From contig NZ_LT607413.1 in NCBI RefSeq assembly GCF_900091495.1, positions 7,269,001-7,333,000 of the forward strand: a stretch of DNA of 64,000 nt, read 5' to 3'. The notes under the pieces were generated by a model. The model searched no databases, was not told the origin of the DNA, and worked only from the letters and a program-made list of their open reading frames with translations. The translations under genes and the position numbers were made by a program. Below, piece after piece: positions 49,501-58,762 of the stretch. Within the stretch, counting starts at the first letter, position 1. Every line of letters starts with the position of its first letter. The stretch comes from Micromonospora echinospora (GTDB taxonomy: Bacteria; Actinomycetota; Actinomycetes; Mycobacteriales; Micromonosporaceae).

Positions 49501-51849
49501 TCAGGCGGGCAGCGAGGCCCGCAGGTAGTCGGCCGTGGTCGTACGGCCCTCGGCGGCCATCTCGGCCGGGGTGCCGGTGAAGACCACCTGGCCGCCGTGC
49601 TCGCCGGCGCCGGGACCGATGTCGATGACCCAGTCGCTGTGCTTGACGACGTCGAGGTCGTGCTCGATCGCGACGACCGTGTTGCCGGCGTCGACCAGGC
49701 GGTCCAACAGGGCGAGCAGGTTCTGCACGTCCGCCATGTGCAACCCGGTGGTGGGCTCGTCGAAGACGTACACGCTGCCGCTCTCGTGCAGGCGGTCGGC
49801 GAGCTTGAGCCGCTGACGTTCGCCGCCGGACAGCATGGACAGCGGACGCCCGAGGGTGAGGTAGCCGAGCCCGACGTCGCGCAGCGGGTCCAGCCGCTTC
49901 ACGATCGCCCGGTCGCGGAACCAGTCGCGGCTCTCCTCCACGGTCAGGTCCAGCACCTCGGCGATGTTGCGCCCGTCGATGCGGTGCGCCAGGACGTCCT
50001 GGCGGTAGCGCGTGCCGCCGCAGACCTCGCAGACGACGGTCACCGGGTCCATGAAGGCCAGGTCCGTGGTGATCGTGCCACGGCCCTTGCACTCCGGGCA
50101 GGCGCCCTTGGCGTTGAAGCTGAACAGGCTCGCGTCCAGGCGGTGCGCCGCGGCGAACTGCTTGCGGACGAGGTCCCACACCCCGGTGTAGGTGGCCGGC
50201 GTGGACCGCGGGTTGATCCCGACCGCGGACTGGTCCAGCACGATGGCCTGCGGGTACTCGGCGGCGAAGACCTTGGAGACGAGCGTCGACTTGCCCGAGC
50301 CGGCCACGCCGGTGACCGAGGTCAGCACGCCCAGGGGAAAGTCCACGTCCACGCCACGCAGGTTGTGCAGCTTCGCGTTGCGGATCGGCAGGGTGCCGGT
50401 GGGCTTGCGCGTCCGCGGCTTCAGCCCCGGCAGGGCCTTGAACGCCCGGCCGGTGACGGTGTCGCTGGCGGCCAGCTCCTTGACGCTCCCGGTGAAGACG
50501 ATCTCGCCGCCCGCCGCGCCGGGCCCCGGCCCCACGTCGATGACGTGGTCGGCGATCTCGATGACGTCCCGGTTGTGCTCGACGATCAGCACGGTGTTGC
50601 CCTTGTCGCGCAACGCGGTGAGCAGGTCCGTGAGCCGGTTCACGTCGTGGGCGTGCAGGCCGACGCTGGGCTCGTCGAAGATGTACGTCATCCCGGTCAG
50701 CGAGGAACCCAGGTGCCGGACCGTCTTCAGGCGCTGCCCCTCACCGCCGGAGAGCGTACGGGTCGGCCGGTCGAGGGTGAGGTAGCCCAGGCCGACCGAG
50801 ACGATCCGGCGCAGTGACGCCAGCGCGGCCGGCACGACCGGGCCGGGCCAGCGGTCCTCCACCCGCTCCAGCTCGGTCACCAGGTCGCCGATCTCCATGG
50901 CGCAGTAGTCGGCGAGGTTGCGCCCGTCGATCCGGGACTCCAGGGCGGCCGGCGCGAGCCGCGCCCCCCGGCACGCCGGGCAGAGCTGCTCGGTGACCAC
51001 CTTCTCGGTGGCGCGGCGTTCCTTGTCCTTCAACGAGTCCAGGCCGGGCTTGACGAAGCGCCGGGTGAACCGCAGCACCAGGCCCTCGTAGTCGTTCACG
51101 GCCACGTTGTTGAACTCGTCCGGCCGGGTCGTCTGGAAACCCTCGCCGTACAGCAGGAGGTCCATCTCCTGCTCGGTGTACCGGGCCAGCGGCTTGTTGG
51201 CGTCGAAGAGCGGCTCGAGGTCCGCGCCGCGGGCCTTGCCCTCCTGGTAGCGGCTGACCTGGGCGTAGCGCTTCCAGTAGTTCGTGCCGACCGCGAAGTT
51301 GGGGTGCTGGATCGCGCCCTCGTTGAGCGACAGGTTCCGGTCGAGGAGCTTGTCGACGTCGAGCTGCAGGGTGGTGCCCAGGCCCTCGCACTCGGGGCAC
51401 ATGCCCTGCGGGTCGTTGAACGAGTAGAAGTTCGACGGTCCGGCGCTGGGCTCGCCGTAGCGGGAGAACATCACCCGCAGGATCGGGTTCACCTCGGTCA
51501 TCGTGCCGACGGTGGACCGGTTCCCGCCGCCCACCGCCTTCTGGTCGACCACGATGGCCGGGCTCAGGTTCTCGATGAGCTCGAACTCCGGCCGCTCGTA
51601 GCGGGGCAGGCGGTTGCGGATGAAGGCCGGAAAGACCTCGTTGAGCTGCCGCTGGGACTCGACGGCGATGGTGCCGAACACCAGGGAGGACTTGCCCGAG
51701 CCGGACACGCCGGTGACCACGGTGAGCGCGCCCAGCGGTATCCGCAGGTCGACGCCCTTCAGGTTGTGGGTACGCGCTCCGGTCACCACGATGTGCTGCC
51801 TGTCTGAGGACATAGTGTCCTGGTTCCTCCATACGTATTCGTCCGTCAT
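49501..51849 (-). CDS. UvrA-like ABC protein, PBD self-resistance
   Basis: 782 residues, shorter than true UvrA (about 950), as in drug-resistance paralogues such as DrrC. Two ABC ATPase units: Walker [10 protein letters not shown] and GVAGSGKST, signature LSGGEGQRL and LSGGERQRL, and two Zn-finger-like Cys sets (CPECEGLG...[16 protein letters not shown]...CEVCGG). PBDs alkylate guanine N2 in the DNA minor groove; a UvrA-like protein that binds or clears drug-modified DNA is encoded in other PBD clusters. I chose ATG 51849 because AAAGGA lies at a better distance (7 bases) than from ATG 51855. A housekeeping UvrA is unlikely, given the length and cluster location. Confidence 0.9.
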   Translation of the reverse strand: MTDEYVWRNQDTMSSDRQHIVVTGARTHNLKGVDLRIPLGALTVVTGVSGSGKSSLVFGTIAVESQRQLNEVFPAFIRNRLPRYERPEFELIENLSPAIVVDQKAVGGGNRSTVGTMTEVNPILRVMFSRYGEPSAGPSNFYSFNDPQGMCPECEGLGTTLQLDVDKLLDRNLSLNEGAIQHPNFAVGTNYWKRYAQVSRYQEGKARGADLEPLFDANKPLARYTEQEMDLLLYGEGFQTTRPDEFNNVAVNDYEGLVLRFTRRFVKPGLDSLKDKERRATEKVVTEQLCPACRGARLAPAALESRIDGRNLADYCAMEIGDLVTELERVEDRWPGPVVPAALASLRRIVSVGLGYLTLDRPTRTLSGGEGQRLKTVRHLGSSLTGMTYIFDEPSVGLHAHDVNRLTDLLTALRDKGNTVLIVEHNRDVIEIADHVIDVGPGPGAAGGEIVFTGSVKELAASDTVTGRAFKALPGLKPRTRKPTGTLPIRNAKLHNLRGVDVDFPLGVLTSVTGVAGSGKSTLVSKVFAAEYPQAIVLDQSAVGINPRSTPATYTGVWDLVRKQFAAAHRLDASLFSFNAKGACPECKGRGTITTDLAFMDPVTVVCEVCGGTRYRQDVLAHRIDGRNIAEVLDLTVEESRDWFRDRAIVKRLDPLRDVGLGYLTLGRPLSMLSGGERQRLKLADRLHESGSVYVFDEPTTGLHMADVQNLLALLDRLVDAGNTVVAIEHDLDVVKHSDWVIDIGPGAGEHGGQVVFTGTPAEMAAEGRTTTADYLRASLPA

Positions 51850-51863
51850 CGACATGTCCTTTC

Positions 51864-52919
51864 TTACCCGCCCACGGGAACCGCGCCAGTACCCTCCGTG
51901 GCCAGGTCGCGCCACGAGATCCGGCCCCCACGGGTGGCCAGGTCGCCCAGCAGCCGGTCCACCGGGGCGTCCGGTAGCTGGGCGAACCACTCGGCGCTGA
52001 GCCGGCCGATGCGCTGGGTGTGCTCCACGACGGGGCGGCGCTCGGCCTCGTACGCGCTCAGGGCGTCCGCCAGCCGCGGCTCCGCGCACAGCGCCGCCGC
52101 CAGCACCCGCGCGTCGTCCAGGGCCAGCCGGGTACCGGAGCCGACGGAGTAGTGCGCGGTGTGCGCGGCGTCGCCGACGAGGACCACGTTGCCGCTGGAC
52201 CAGGTGCGGTTGCGCACCTCGTGGAACCGGCTCCACCGGGAACGGTTCTCCAGCAGACGCGCCCCGCCCAGCGGGCCGGCGAACCACTCGGTGAGCGCGG
52301 CGGGCGTCGGGTGGCCCGGCGCCTCGACCAGGAAGGTGCTGCGGTCGGGTCCGTACGGGTAGGCGTGTGCCACGGCCGGGCCGGCGGGCGTCTCGACGAC
52401 CAGGAACGTCAGGTCGTCGAACGCCCGCCCGGCACCGAGCCAGATGTAGTCCACCCCGATCTGCCGTGTGGTGGTGCCGAAGGCCTGCGCCCGCTGCCCA
52501 CGGGTGACCGACCGCGCCCCGTCCGCCGCCACGACGAGGTCGTACCCGTCGGCGGCCGGATCCACGGCGCCCTGCGCGAGCCGGACCCCCAGCTCGGCAC
52601 AGCGCCGGCGCAGCACCCGCAGCAGGGTGCGCCGGTCCATGGCGCCGAGGCGGGGCGCCCCGATGGAGGCCGAGCGTCCGTGCCGGTGGACGGTCAGCCG
52701 GTCCCAGCCCGTCACGTGGGTGGCCAGTTCGTCGGCGAGACCGGGGTCCACGTCCCGGAACACCTCCACCGCCGCCGGCGGCAGCACCACGCCGAAGCCG
52801 TACGTGTCCTCGACGCCGGCCCGGTCCCGGACGGTGATCTCGTCATCCCGACCGGACCGGGCCGCGAACACGGCGAACGCCAACCCGGCTGGCCCGCCGC
52901 CGTTGACCAGGATCCTCAT
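51864..52919 (-). CDS. FAD-dependent monooxygenase, SibG-like
   Basis: 351 residues, small flavoprotein hydroxylase: VNGGGPAGLAFAVFA (4-18), VVAADGARSVTRG (DG-type motif), VLVGDAAHTAHYSVGSGTRLAL for FAD phosphate binding. It resembles the anthraniloyl-CoA monooxygenase class; in sibiromycin the corresponding enzyme (SibG) hydroxylates the 4-methyl-3-hydroxyanthranilate while it is bound to the NRPS carrier. The hydroxyl made is the point to which the sugar would be joined, so its place next to the glycosyltransferase gene (ATGA overlap) makes sense. Exact position of hydroxylation is by analogy. Confidence 0.82.
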   Translation of the reverse strand: MRILVNGGGPAGLAFAVFAARSGRDDEITVRDRAGVEDTYGFGVVLPPAAVEVFRDVDPGLADELATHVTGWDRLTVHRHGRSASIGAPRLGAMDRRTLLRVLRRRCAELGVRLAQGAVDPAADGYDLVVAADGARSVTRGQRAQAFGTTTRQIGVDYIWLGAGRAFDDLTFLVVETPAGPAVAHAYPYGPDRSTFLVEAPGHPTPAALTEWFAGPLGGARLLENRSRWSRFHEVRNRTWSSGNVVLVGDAAHTAHYSVGSGTRLALDDARVLAAALCAEPRLADALSAYEAERRPVVEHTQRIGRLSAEWFAQLPDAPVDRLLGDLATRGGRISWRDLATEGTGAVPVGG

Positions 52920-54094
52920 CGGCCGTCCCGGATCAGCTCGCCGATCCGGTGGATCACCGACGCGGCCGGCGGCATGGCGGCCATCTCGGCGGCCACGTCC
53001 CGGGCCGCGCGACGCGGTCGGGGGTCGCGCAGCACGGCCTCCAGCGCGACGGTCACGGTGTCCGGGTCGACCGAGTCGAGGTCGAGGGTAGGACCGGCGC
53101 CCCGGGCGGTCACCGAGCGGGCGTTGCTCACGTTGACGGTGCCCGGCATCGGCAGCGACACCTGCGGAACCCCGGCGGCGAACGAGCTGAGCACGGTGCC
53201 GGAGCCGCCGTGGTGCACGACCGCGTCGGCCGTGTCCAGCAGCGCCCGCAGCGGCAGCCAGCGCTCCGGTCGCACGTGCGGCGGCAGCTCGGCGGGCAGC
53301 TCGGGCAGGTCCGCGTCGGCGGTGAGCAGGATCAGCTCGGCGCCCAGGCGCCCGGTCGCGATGACGATGTCACGGTAGAGGCGTCCGTCGAGGGTCATCG
53401 CCGCCGCCGACCCGCAGGTGGCGACCACCCGGGGTACGTCACCGCGCCGCAGCGCCCAGTGCGGCAGCGTCCCACCGTTGTTGAAGCAGCCGTAGCGCAT
53501 CGGGAGGACGTGCTGCGGCTTGCCGATGGCGGTCGGCACGTCGGTGAAGTTGGCCAGCGAGGCGGGCAGGACGTCGATCTCGAACGCGGCCTCGGTGACC
53601 GACTCCACGCCCAGCCGGGCGGCGTGCGGGGCGAGATGTTCCAGGGCCGGTCCGAACGTGGGCAGCGGTGTGCCGTAGCCGTGCAGCACGGCCGGGATAC
53701 CGACCGCCCGGGCCGCCACCAGCGCGGCGGCGTGGATCCCCGGGTACACCACCGCGTCGGCGTGCCAGTCCCGGGCGATCGTGACGAGGTCGTCGAGCTG
53801 CCGGGCGCCGACCTCGCCGAACTGCCGGCCGTGCACGGCCAGCGACGTCGGATCGTCCGGGGCCTCGCCCGCCTCACCGCGGGCGAGCATGTCCAGCAGG
53901 TCGTCGTACGGCTGCCGGGCCTGCCGGCTCCCACCGGCGTCGGCGGTGACCAGGCCGGCGGCGACCGCGGTACGCGCGGCCGGGCCGGACGTCGCCACGA
54001 GCACGTCGTGCCCGGCGGCCAGCGCGGCGTGGGCGAGCGGTACCAGCGGCATGACGTGCGACGCGACGGGCATCGAGGTGAACAGGTAACGCAT
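52916..54094 (-). CDS. Glycosyltransferase, family 1 macrolide/antibiotic type
   Basis: 392 residues, GT-B fold. N-terminal acceptor half starts FTSMPVASHVMPLVPLAHA; donor half has VVHHGGSGTVLSSFAAGVPQ, the sugar-nucleotide binding HGGSGT motif of actinomycete antibiotic glycosyltransferases. No separate P450-like helper protein is present, so it should work alone. It would attach the cluster's branched amino sugar to the hydroxylated anthranilate ring. It lies between the hydroxylase gene and the sugar genes. ATG at 54094. Confidence 0.9.
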   Translation of the reverse strand: MRYLFTSMPVASHVMPLVPLAHAALAAGHDVLVATSGPAARTAVAAGLVTADAGGSRQARQPYDDLLDMLARGEAGEAPDDPTSLAVHGRQFGEVGARQLDDLVTIARDWHADAVVYPGIHAAALVAARAVGIPAVLHGYGTPLPTFGPALEHLAPHAARLGVESVTEAAFEIDVLPASLANFTDVPTAIGKPQHVLPMRYGCFNNGGTLPHWALRRGDVPRVVATCGSAAAMTLDGRLYRDIVIATGRLGAELILLTADADLPELPAELPPHVRPERWLPLRALLDTADAVVHHGGSGTVLSSFAAGVPQVSLPMPGTVNVSNARSVTARGAGPTLDLDSVDPDTVTVALEAVLRDPRPRRAARDVAAEMAAMPPAASVIHRIGELIRDGR

Positions 54095-54104
54095 GATCAG
54101 CTCC

Positions 54105-55088
54105 TCAGCGGCCGGCGGGGGCGGGGATCAGCAGACCGAACTCGGTGGCCGGTGACGGCAGTCCGCTGGGGTCGGCCACCACCGGGGACGGCGTACCGCC
54201 CGGTACCCGCCAGGTGGCCGGCGGCTTGTCGGCGATCTCGGTCAGGTAGGCCCCGTACTCGGTGTCGGCGTGCTCGCGGCCGAGCTGCTGCAGGGCCGCC
54301 CGGTCGATGAAGCCCATCCGGAAGGCGATCTCCTCGACGCAGGCGATCCGGACGCTCTGCCGTTGCTCCAGGATGTGGACGTACTGCCCGGCCTCCAGCA
54401 GCGCCTCGTGGGTGCCGGTGTCCAGCCAGACGAAGCCGCGGCCGAGCTGGACCAGGCGCGCCTTGCCCCGCTCCAGGTAGGTCAGGTTGATGTCGGTGAC
54501 CTCCAGCTCGCCCCGGGCGGACGGGCGCAGCCCGCGGGCGATCTCGACCACGTCGTTGTCGTACATGTAGAGACCGGTCACGGCGAGCTCGGACCGGGGC
54601 CGGGCGGGCTTCTCCTCGATGTCGCGCAGCCTGCCGTCGGCGTCGACGACCGCCACGCCGTATCGGTGCGGGTCGCGCACCGGGTAGCCGAACAGCGTGC
54701 ACCCGTCCACCCGCCGCGCCTGCTCGCGCAGCAACGCGGAGAAGCCGGGGCCATGGAAGATGTTGTCGCCGAGCACGAGCGAGACGGAGTCGTCGCCGAT
54801 ATGGTCGGCGCCCAGGATGAACGCCTCGGCGATACCGGCCGGGCGCTGCTGCTCGGCGTACGTGAACCGCATGCCGAGCCGGCCGCCGTCGCCCAGCATC
54901 GCGCGGAACAGCGGCAGGTGCTCCGGCGACGAGATGATCAGCACGTCGGTGACCCCGGCGAGCATCAGCACCGACAGCGGGTAGTAGATCATCGGCTTGT
55001 TGTAGACGGGCAGCAGTTGCTTGGAGATCACCCCGGTCAGGGGCTTGAGCCGGGTACCGGAGCCGCCGGCCATGATGATGCCCTTCAC
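54105..55088 (-). CDS. rmlA: Glucose-1-phosphate thymidylyltransferase
   Basis: 327 residues. IIMAGGSGTRLKPLTGV (4-20) followed by KQLLPVYNKPMIYYPLS and LVLGDNIFHG and VTDINLTYLERG are all typical of RmlA. It makes dTDP-glucose from dTTP and glucose-1-phosphate, feeding RmlB. GTG at 55088 overlaps the epimerase stop (GTGA). The last 35 residues, rich in Pro (GGTPSPVVADPSGLPSPATE), extend beyond the usual C-terminus by about 30 residues. Confidence 0.93.
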   Translation of the reverse strand: MKGIIMAGGSGTRLKPLTGVISKQLLPVYNKPMIYYPLSVLMLAGVTDVLIISSPEHLPLFRAMLGDGGRLGMRFTYAEQQRPAGIAEAFILGADHIGDDSVSLVLGDNIFHGPGFSALLREQARRVDGCTLFGYPVRDPHRYGVAVVDADGRLRDIEEKPARPRSELAVTGLYMYDNDVVEIARGLRPSARGELEVTDINLTYLERGKARLVQLGRGFVWLDTGTHEALLEAGQYVHILEQRQSVRIACVEEIAFRMGFIDRAALQQLGREHADTEYGAYLTEIADKPPATWRVPGGTPSPVVADPSGLPSPATEFGLLIPAPAGR

Positions 55089-55666
55089 GTCTCGTCCTCC
55101 TTGGTCGAATCGGTCCGGTACCGCGGCAGCAGGCCCCGGTCGAGCGCCTCCGCCAGCGTGGGCGCGGCGCGGTCGGCCGCAGACATGACCAGCTCCGGCG
55201 TCCCCGGCAACGGCAGGTCGAGCGCCGGGTCGAGCAACGCCACCGCGCGTTCGTCCTCGGGCCGGTACACGGTGGAGAGCAGGTAGCTGAGCACCGTGCC
55301 ACCGGTCAGCGCGACGAAGGCGTGACCGAGGCCCGCGGGCAGGTACACGGCCCGGGGCCGGTCGGAGTCCAGCAGCACGGTGTCCCAGCGGCCGAAGGTC
55401 GGCGACCCGGCCCGGACGTCCACCACGATGTCCAGGGCGCGCCCGGCGACACAGTGCACGATCTTGGCGGGAGCGTCGCCGTCCGGCGCGTAGTGGATGC
55501 CCCGGGCGGCCCCGGCCCGGTTGACGCTGAGCGCGCTGCGCCGTACCCGGAACGGCACGTCCAGCGCACCGTCCTCGTAGATCGGGCAGAACGAGCCCCG
55601 TTCGTCCGGGAACACCGGCGGAAGGAGTTCCAGCGCTCCGCCCACCGCGAGTTCGCGTGTCTTCAT
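55085..55666 (-). CDS. dTDP-4-keto-6-deoxyhexose epimerase, RmlC-like
   Basis: 193 residues, cupin fold. Family motifs: ARGIHYAPDG with the catalytic His, PAKIVHCVAGRALDIVVDVR and YLPAGLGHAFVAL. It epimerises C3 and/or C5 of dTDP-4-keto-6-deoxyglucose. RmlC homologues in antibiotic clusters often act at only one carbon; which one is not visible. ATG at 55666 overlaps the formamidase stop and follows GGGGAG. Confidence 0.9.
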   Translation of the reverse strand: MKTRELAVGGALELLPPVFPDERGSFCPIYEDGALDVPFRVRRSALSVNRAGAARGIHYAPDGDAPAKIVHCVAGRALDIVVDVRAGSPTFGRWDTVLLDSDRPRAVYLPAGLGHAFVALTGGTVLSYLLSTVYRPEDERAVALLDPALDLPLPGTPELVMSAADRAAPTLAEALDRGLLPRYRTDSTKEDET

Positions 55667-56484
55667 CCCCAACTCCCCCGCTCCGCTGCCCGGACCACCG
55701 CGGCGCCCAGCTCGGTCGTCGGGTCGCCCAGGTCGAACAGCAGGTCGAAGTGGTCACGACCGGCCACCACGAGTTCGGTCACCGGTGTGCCGGCGCGGCG
55801 CAGGGAGGCGGCGTACCGGCGTTGCTGGCGGTGGTACTCGCCGGTCTCGTGCTCACCGACGGCCAGCAGGACCGGGGCGGCCGGGGGCGGGCGCAGCAGC
55901 GGGCTCTGCTCCCGCGCCTCGGCCGGGGTGAGACCCAGCGCGTCGTTGACGTAGCTGTCCACCACCGGAGCGAGGTCGTACAGGCCGCTCAGCAGGAACA
56001 TCCCGGCCAGCGGCAGGTCGGCTGCCATGGCGACCAGGTGCGCCCCGGCGGAACTGCCCGCGGCGAAGACCGCGTCCTCGCGCCCGCCGAGCGCCCGCGC
56101 CTGGTCGCGTGCCCAGGCGAGCCCGCGCCGCACCGATGCGCTCATCTCCGGCAGCCGCCGGGTCGGCGCCAGGCCGTAGCCGAGCGCCAGGTAGCCGAAC
56201 CCGGCAGCGACCAGGCCGGGGGCCGGGAAGCAGGCGTCCTCCTTGCTGGACTCCTGCCAGTGGCCGCCGTGGACGAAGACCAGCAGCGGCGCGCCCGGCC
56301 GGCGCGGCGGGAAGTGGTGCAGCACCTCCGCCGGGTGGGGCCCGTACCGCACGTCGACGCGGTGGGCGAGATCCCGGCGCGCGGCCTGGCTGAGCAGTCG
56401 GTACCGCGTCAGGGTGGCCTGCGCGTCGACCGCCGCCGAGCTGGGCGACAGCTCCCGGTCCAGCTCTGCTCGGGTGGCGGTCAT
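55663..56484 (-). CDS. Kynurenine formamidase (arylformamidase), alpha/beta hydrolase
   Basis: 273 residues. VFVHGGHWQES carries the HGGxW oxyanion motif typical of the arylformamidase branch of the alpha/beta hydrolases; AAGSSAGAHLVAM holds the nucleophile Ser (GxSxG), and AGRDHFDLLF the catalytic His, with the Asp in between (VGEHETGEYH region). It hydrolyses N-formylkynurenine to kynurenine, the step after tryptophan 2,3-dioxygenase, whose gene is in the same operon. Many bacteria use a different metal-dependent KynB; this one is of the animal-like hydrolase type. ATG at 56484 overlaps the methyltransferase stop. Confidence 0.85.
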   Translation of the reverse strand: MTATRAELDRELSPSSAAVDAQATLTRYRLLSQAARRDLAHRVDVRYGPHPAEVLHHFPPRRPGAPLLVFVHGGHWQESSKEDACFPAPGLVAAGFGYLALGYGLAPTRRLPEMSASVRRGLAWARDQARALGGREDAVFAAGSSAGAHLVAMAADLPLAGMFLLSGLYDLAPVVDSYVNDALGLTPAEAREQSPLLRPPPAAPVLLAVGEHETGEYHRQQRRYAASLRRAGTPVTELVVAGRDHFDLLFDLGDPTTELGAAVVRAAERGSWG

Positions 56485-57515
56485 GCCGGACGGCGCCCGG
56501 ACACCACACCGTGCGGGGTCCATCCCGACGCGGCCGTCCGCCCGACGTCGGTGAACCCGGCCTCGCGCAGCCACTGCTCACAGTCCGCCCAGCGGTAGAT
56601 CGTCGAGTGCCGGAACGGCAGCGTGGTGAAGTAGACGTTGTCCAGAGCGGCGTAGAGCGGGCCGGTACGGTCGTCGTCGGTGAAGGCGTTGAACACCAGC
56701 ACACGGCCCTCCGGATCCAGCGCGTCGTACGCCTTGCGCAGCAACGCGAGGTTCTGCTCCGGCGACCAGATCACCAGTTGGTGGGCGAAGAGCACGCAGT
56801 CGTGGCCGGGCGGGTACGGGTCGGCGAAGATGTCCGCCGGGTACGTCTCCACCCGGTCCTCCAGGCCCGCCTCGGCGATGGTCTTGCGCGCCACCTCGAG
56901 GGCGCCGGGCCGGTCGAGCACGGTGACCCGCAGCGACGGGTGGGCCCGGGCGAGTGCGACGGCGTTGACCGCGTCGCCGCCGCCGACGTCGAGGACCCGC
57001 CGCGCCCGGGCGAGGTCGTGCTGCGCGAGCAGCACCGGATTGGAGAGCTGCGACCAGGCGTGCATTCCCCGGTAGAACAGCTCCTCCAGGCCGGGCACCG
57101 CGGCCAGCCGTGAGTACAGGTCACGGGTCGTGCCGGGAAAGTGCCGGATGCCGACGTTCTCCCCGGTGCGCAGCGACTCGACGTAGTCCGCCGCGGGCAG
57201 GTACGCGATCCTGTCCTGGTACTGCACGATGTCGCGCAGGACGGGCCAGAGCCCGTGGCGGAAGACGGCCGCCACCGGCGCGCCGTTGCGGTACTCGCCA
57301 CCGGCCACCTCGGTCAGGCCCAGCGCGGTGGTACCCAGCAGAAGGATGTCGGTCGAGCGCCGGCTGAGCCCGAGCGTTTCGGCCACCGTGCCGGCCGGCA
57401 ACGGTCCGTCGGTGTCCAGCAGCTCGAACAGGCCCAGCTCGCACCCGGCATTGAGCTGCTGGAACGTGGCGTGCCCGAACAGCACGGGAACGAGGGCGGA
57501 CAGTTCCGAGCTCAT
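56481..57515 (-). CDS. O-methyltransferase-family enzyme, SibL-like 3-hydroxykynurenine C4-methyltransferase
   Basis: 344 residues. N-terminal dimer/winged-helix part (NAGCELGLFELLDTDGPLPA) and a class I SAM domain: VLDVGGGDAVNAVALARAH (about 165-183), then DCVLFAHQLVIWSP and EGRVLVFNAF. The family mostly methylates oxygen, but SibL and AcmL-type relatives put a methyl on C4 of 3-hydroxykynurenine on the way to 3-hydroxy-4-methylanthranilate. Because the operon has the whole kynurenine pathway, I favour this role. A true O-methyltransferase acting on the PBD ring is the alternative. Confidence 0.82.
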   Translation of the reverse strand: MSSELSALVPVLFGHATFQQLNAGCELGLFELLDTDGPLPAGTVAETLGLSRRSTDILLLGTTALGLTEVAGGEYRNGAPVAAVFRHGLWPVLRDIVQYQDRIAYLPAADYVESLRTGENVGIRHFPGTTRDLYSRLAAVPGLEELFYRGMHAWSQLSNPVLLAQHDLARARRVLDVGGGDAVNAVALARAHPSLRVTVLDRPGALEVARKTIAEAGLEDRVETYPADIFADPYPPGHDCVLFAHQLVIWSPEQNLALLRKAYDALDPEGRVLVFNAFTDDDRTGPLYAALDNVYFTTLPFRHSTIYRWADCEQWLREAGFTDVGRTAASGWTPHGVVSGRRPA

Positions 57516-58762
57516 CGCCGGGCCTCCCGCCGGGTGTGCACCACCGGCTGGGGCACCGGGATGATGAACCCGCCGCCGGCGTCCAGGTAGGCGGCCTCCC
57601 GGCGCAGGATCTCCTCCGCGTAGTTCCAGGCGAGCATCAGGTACAGGTCGGGCTGCTCCGCCACGTCCGCGGGCGCCAGGATCGGGATGTGTGTCCCCGG
57701 GGTGAACCGGCCCTGCTTCTGGGGCGTGGTGTCGGTGCAGAACTGCACCTCCGCGCGGGTCAGGCGGCAGATGTTCAGCAGCGTGGTGCCCTTGGCCGAG
57801 GCGCCGTAGCCCGCGACGCGCCTGCCGTTGGCGACCTCCTTGCGGACCAGATCGGTGAGTTCCTGGCAGGTGGTGCGCACGCGCGCGGCGAACTGCTCGT
57901 ACCGGGCGTCGGTGTGGAACCCCTGCTCCTTCTCGTACGCGATCAGCTCGCCGACCCGTTCGCCGGTCTCCCACCGGCTGTCCGCGCGGGCGGCGGTGAC
58001 CAGTACCGACCCGCCGTGCACGGCCAGGCGCCGCACGTCGACGGTGCGCAGCCCGTGGCGGGCGAACAGCCGGTCCAGCGTGCTGATCAGGAAGTACGAG
58101 AGGTGCTCGTGGTAGACCGTGTCGAACGCGACCTGGTCCAGCAGGTCGACGGCGTACGGCACCTCGATCGCGAACAGGCCGTCGTCGGTGAGCAGCGCCT
58201 TGACGCCGGCCAGGACGTCGGTGAGGTCGTCGATGTGGGCGAACACGTGCCGGCCCAGGATCAGCGACGCCGGGCCGTGCTCCGCGGCGATCGCCCCGGC
58301 GACCTCCGCGCCGAAGTACTCCGCCAGCGTCGGCACGCCCCGCTGTGCGGCTGTCTCGGCGAGGTTGCGCGCCGGGTCGACGCCGAGGACCGGGTGGCCC
58401 GCCGCCTGGAAGAACTGCAGCTGGTTGCCCGTGTTGCTGCCCAGCTCCACCACCAGGCCGCCGGGGCCGATCCGCTCACCGCACAGCCGGGCCACCTCCC
58501 GCATGTGCCGGGTCATCGTCTCCGACTCGGACGTGACGTACGAGTAGGTGCGGTAGAGGACCTGCGGGTCCACCACGACGGTCAGGCTCAGCAGGCGGCA
58601 CTCGCGGCAGGAGACCAGTTCCAGCGGGTACGCGTCCTCGGGCCCGGGCTCGTCGAGATAGGCGTTGGCCAGCGGCACGGCGCCGAACGAGATGACGTCC
58701 TGCCAGTTCGAGGCGCCGCACACGCGGCAGGTGGTGACCTTCTTCGCGATGTCCGTGGTCAC
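57512..58762 (-). CDS. NDP-sugar C-methyltransferase (TylC3-like)
   Basis: 416 residues with the three-part layout of sugar C-methyltransferases: Zn-binding head (CRVCG at 12-16 and CRECR about 55), SAM core with VVELGSNTGNQLQFFQ, YHEHLSYFLISTLDRLF, and C-terminal domain with GRRVAGYGASAKGTTLLN. These enzymes put a methyl on the carbon next to a 4-keto group of a dTDP-6-deoxysugar, usually C3, giving a branched sugar as in sibirosamine. GTG at 58762 overlaps the aminotransferase stop. Confidence 0.92.
   Translation of the reverse strand: MTTDIAKKVTTCRVCGASNWQDVISFGAVPLANAYLDEPGPEDAYPLELVSCRECRLLSLTVVVDPQVLYRTYSYVTSESETMTRHMREVARLCGERIGPGGLVVELGSNTGNQLQFFQAAGHPVLGVDPARNLAETAAQRGVPTLAEYFGAEVAGAIAAEHGPASLILGRHVFAHIDDLTDVLAGVKALLTDDGLFAIEVPYAVDLLDQVAFDTVYHEHLSYFLISTLDRLFARHGLRTVDVRRLAVHGGSVLVTAARADSRWETGERVGELIAYEKEQGFHTDARYEQFAARVRTTCQELTDLVRKEVANGRRVAGYGASAKGTTLLNICRLTRAEVQFCTDTTPQKQGRFTPGTHIPILAPADVAEQPDLYLMLAWNYAEEILRREAAYLDAGGGFIIPVPQPVVHTRREARR

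Noticed and set aside
49501..51849. Housekeeping excinuclease UvrA
   Set aside because: About 170 residues too short and located in a DNA-alkylator cluster; the resistance paralogue reading is better.
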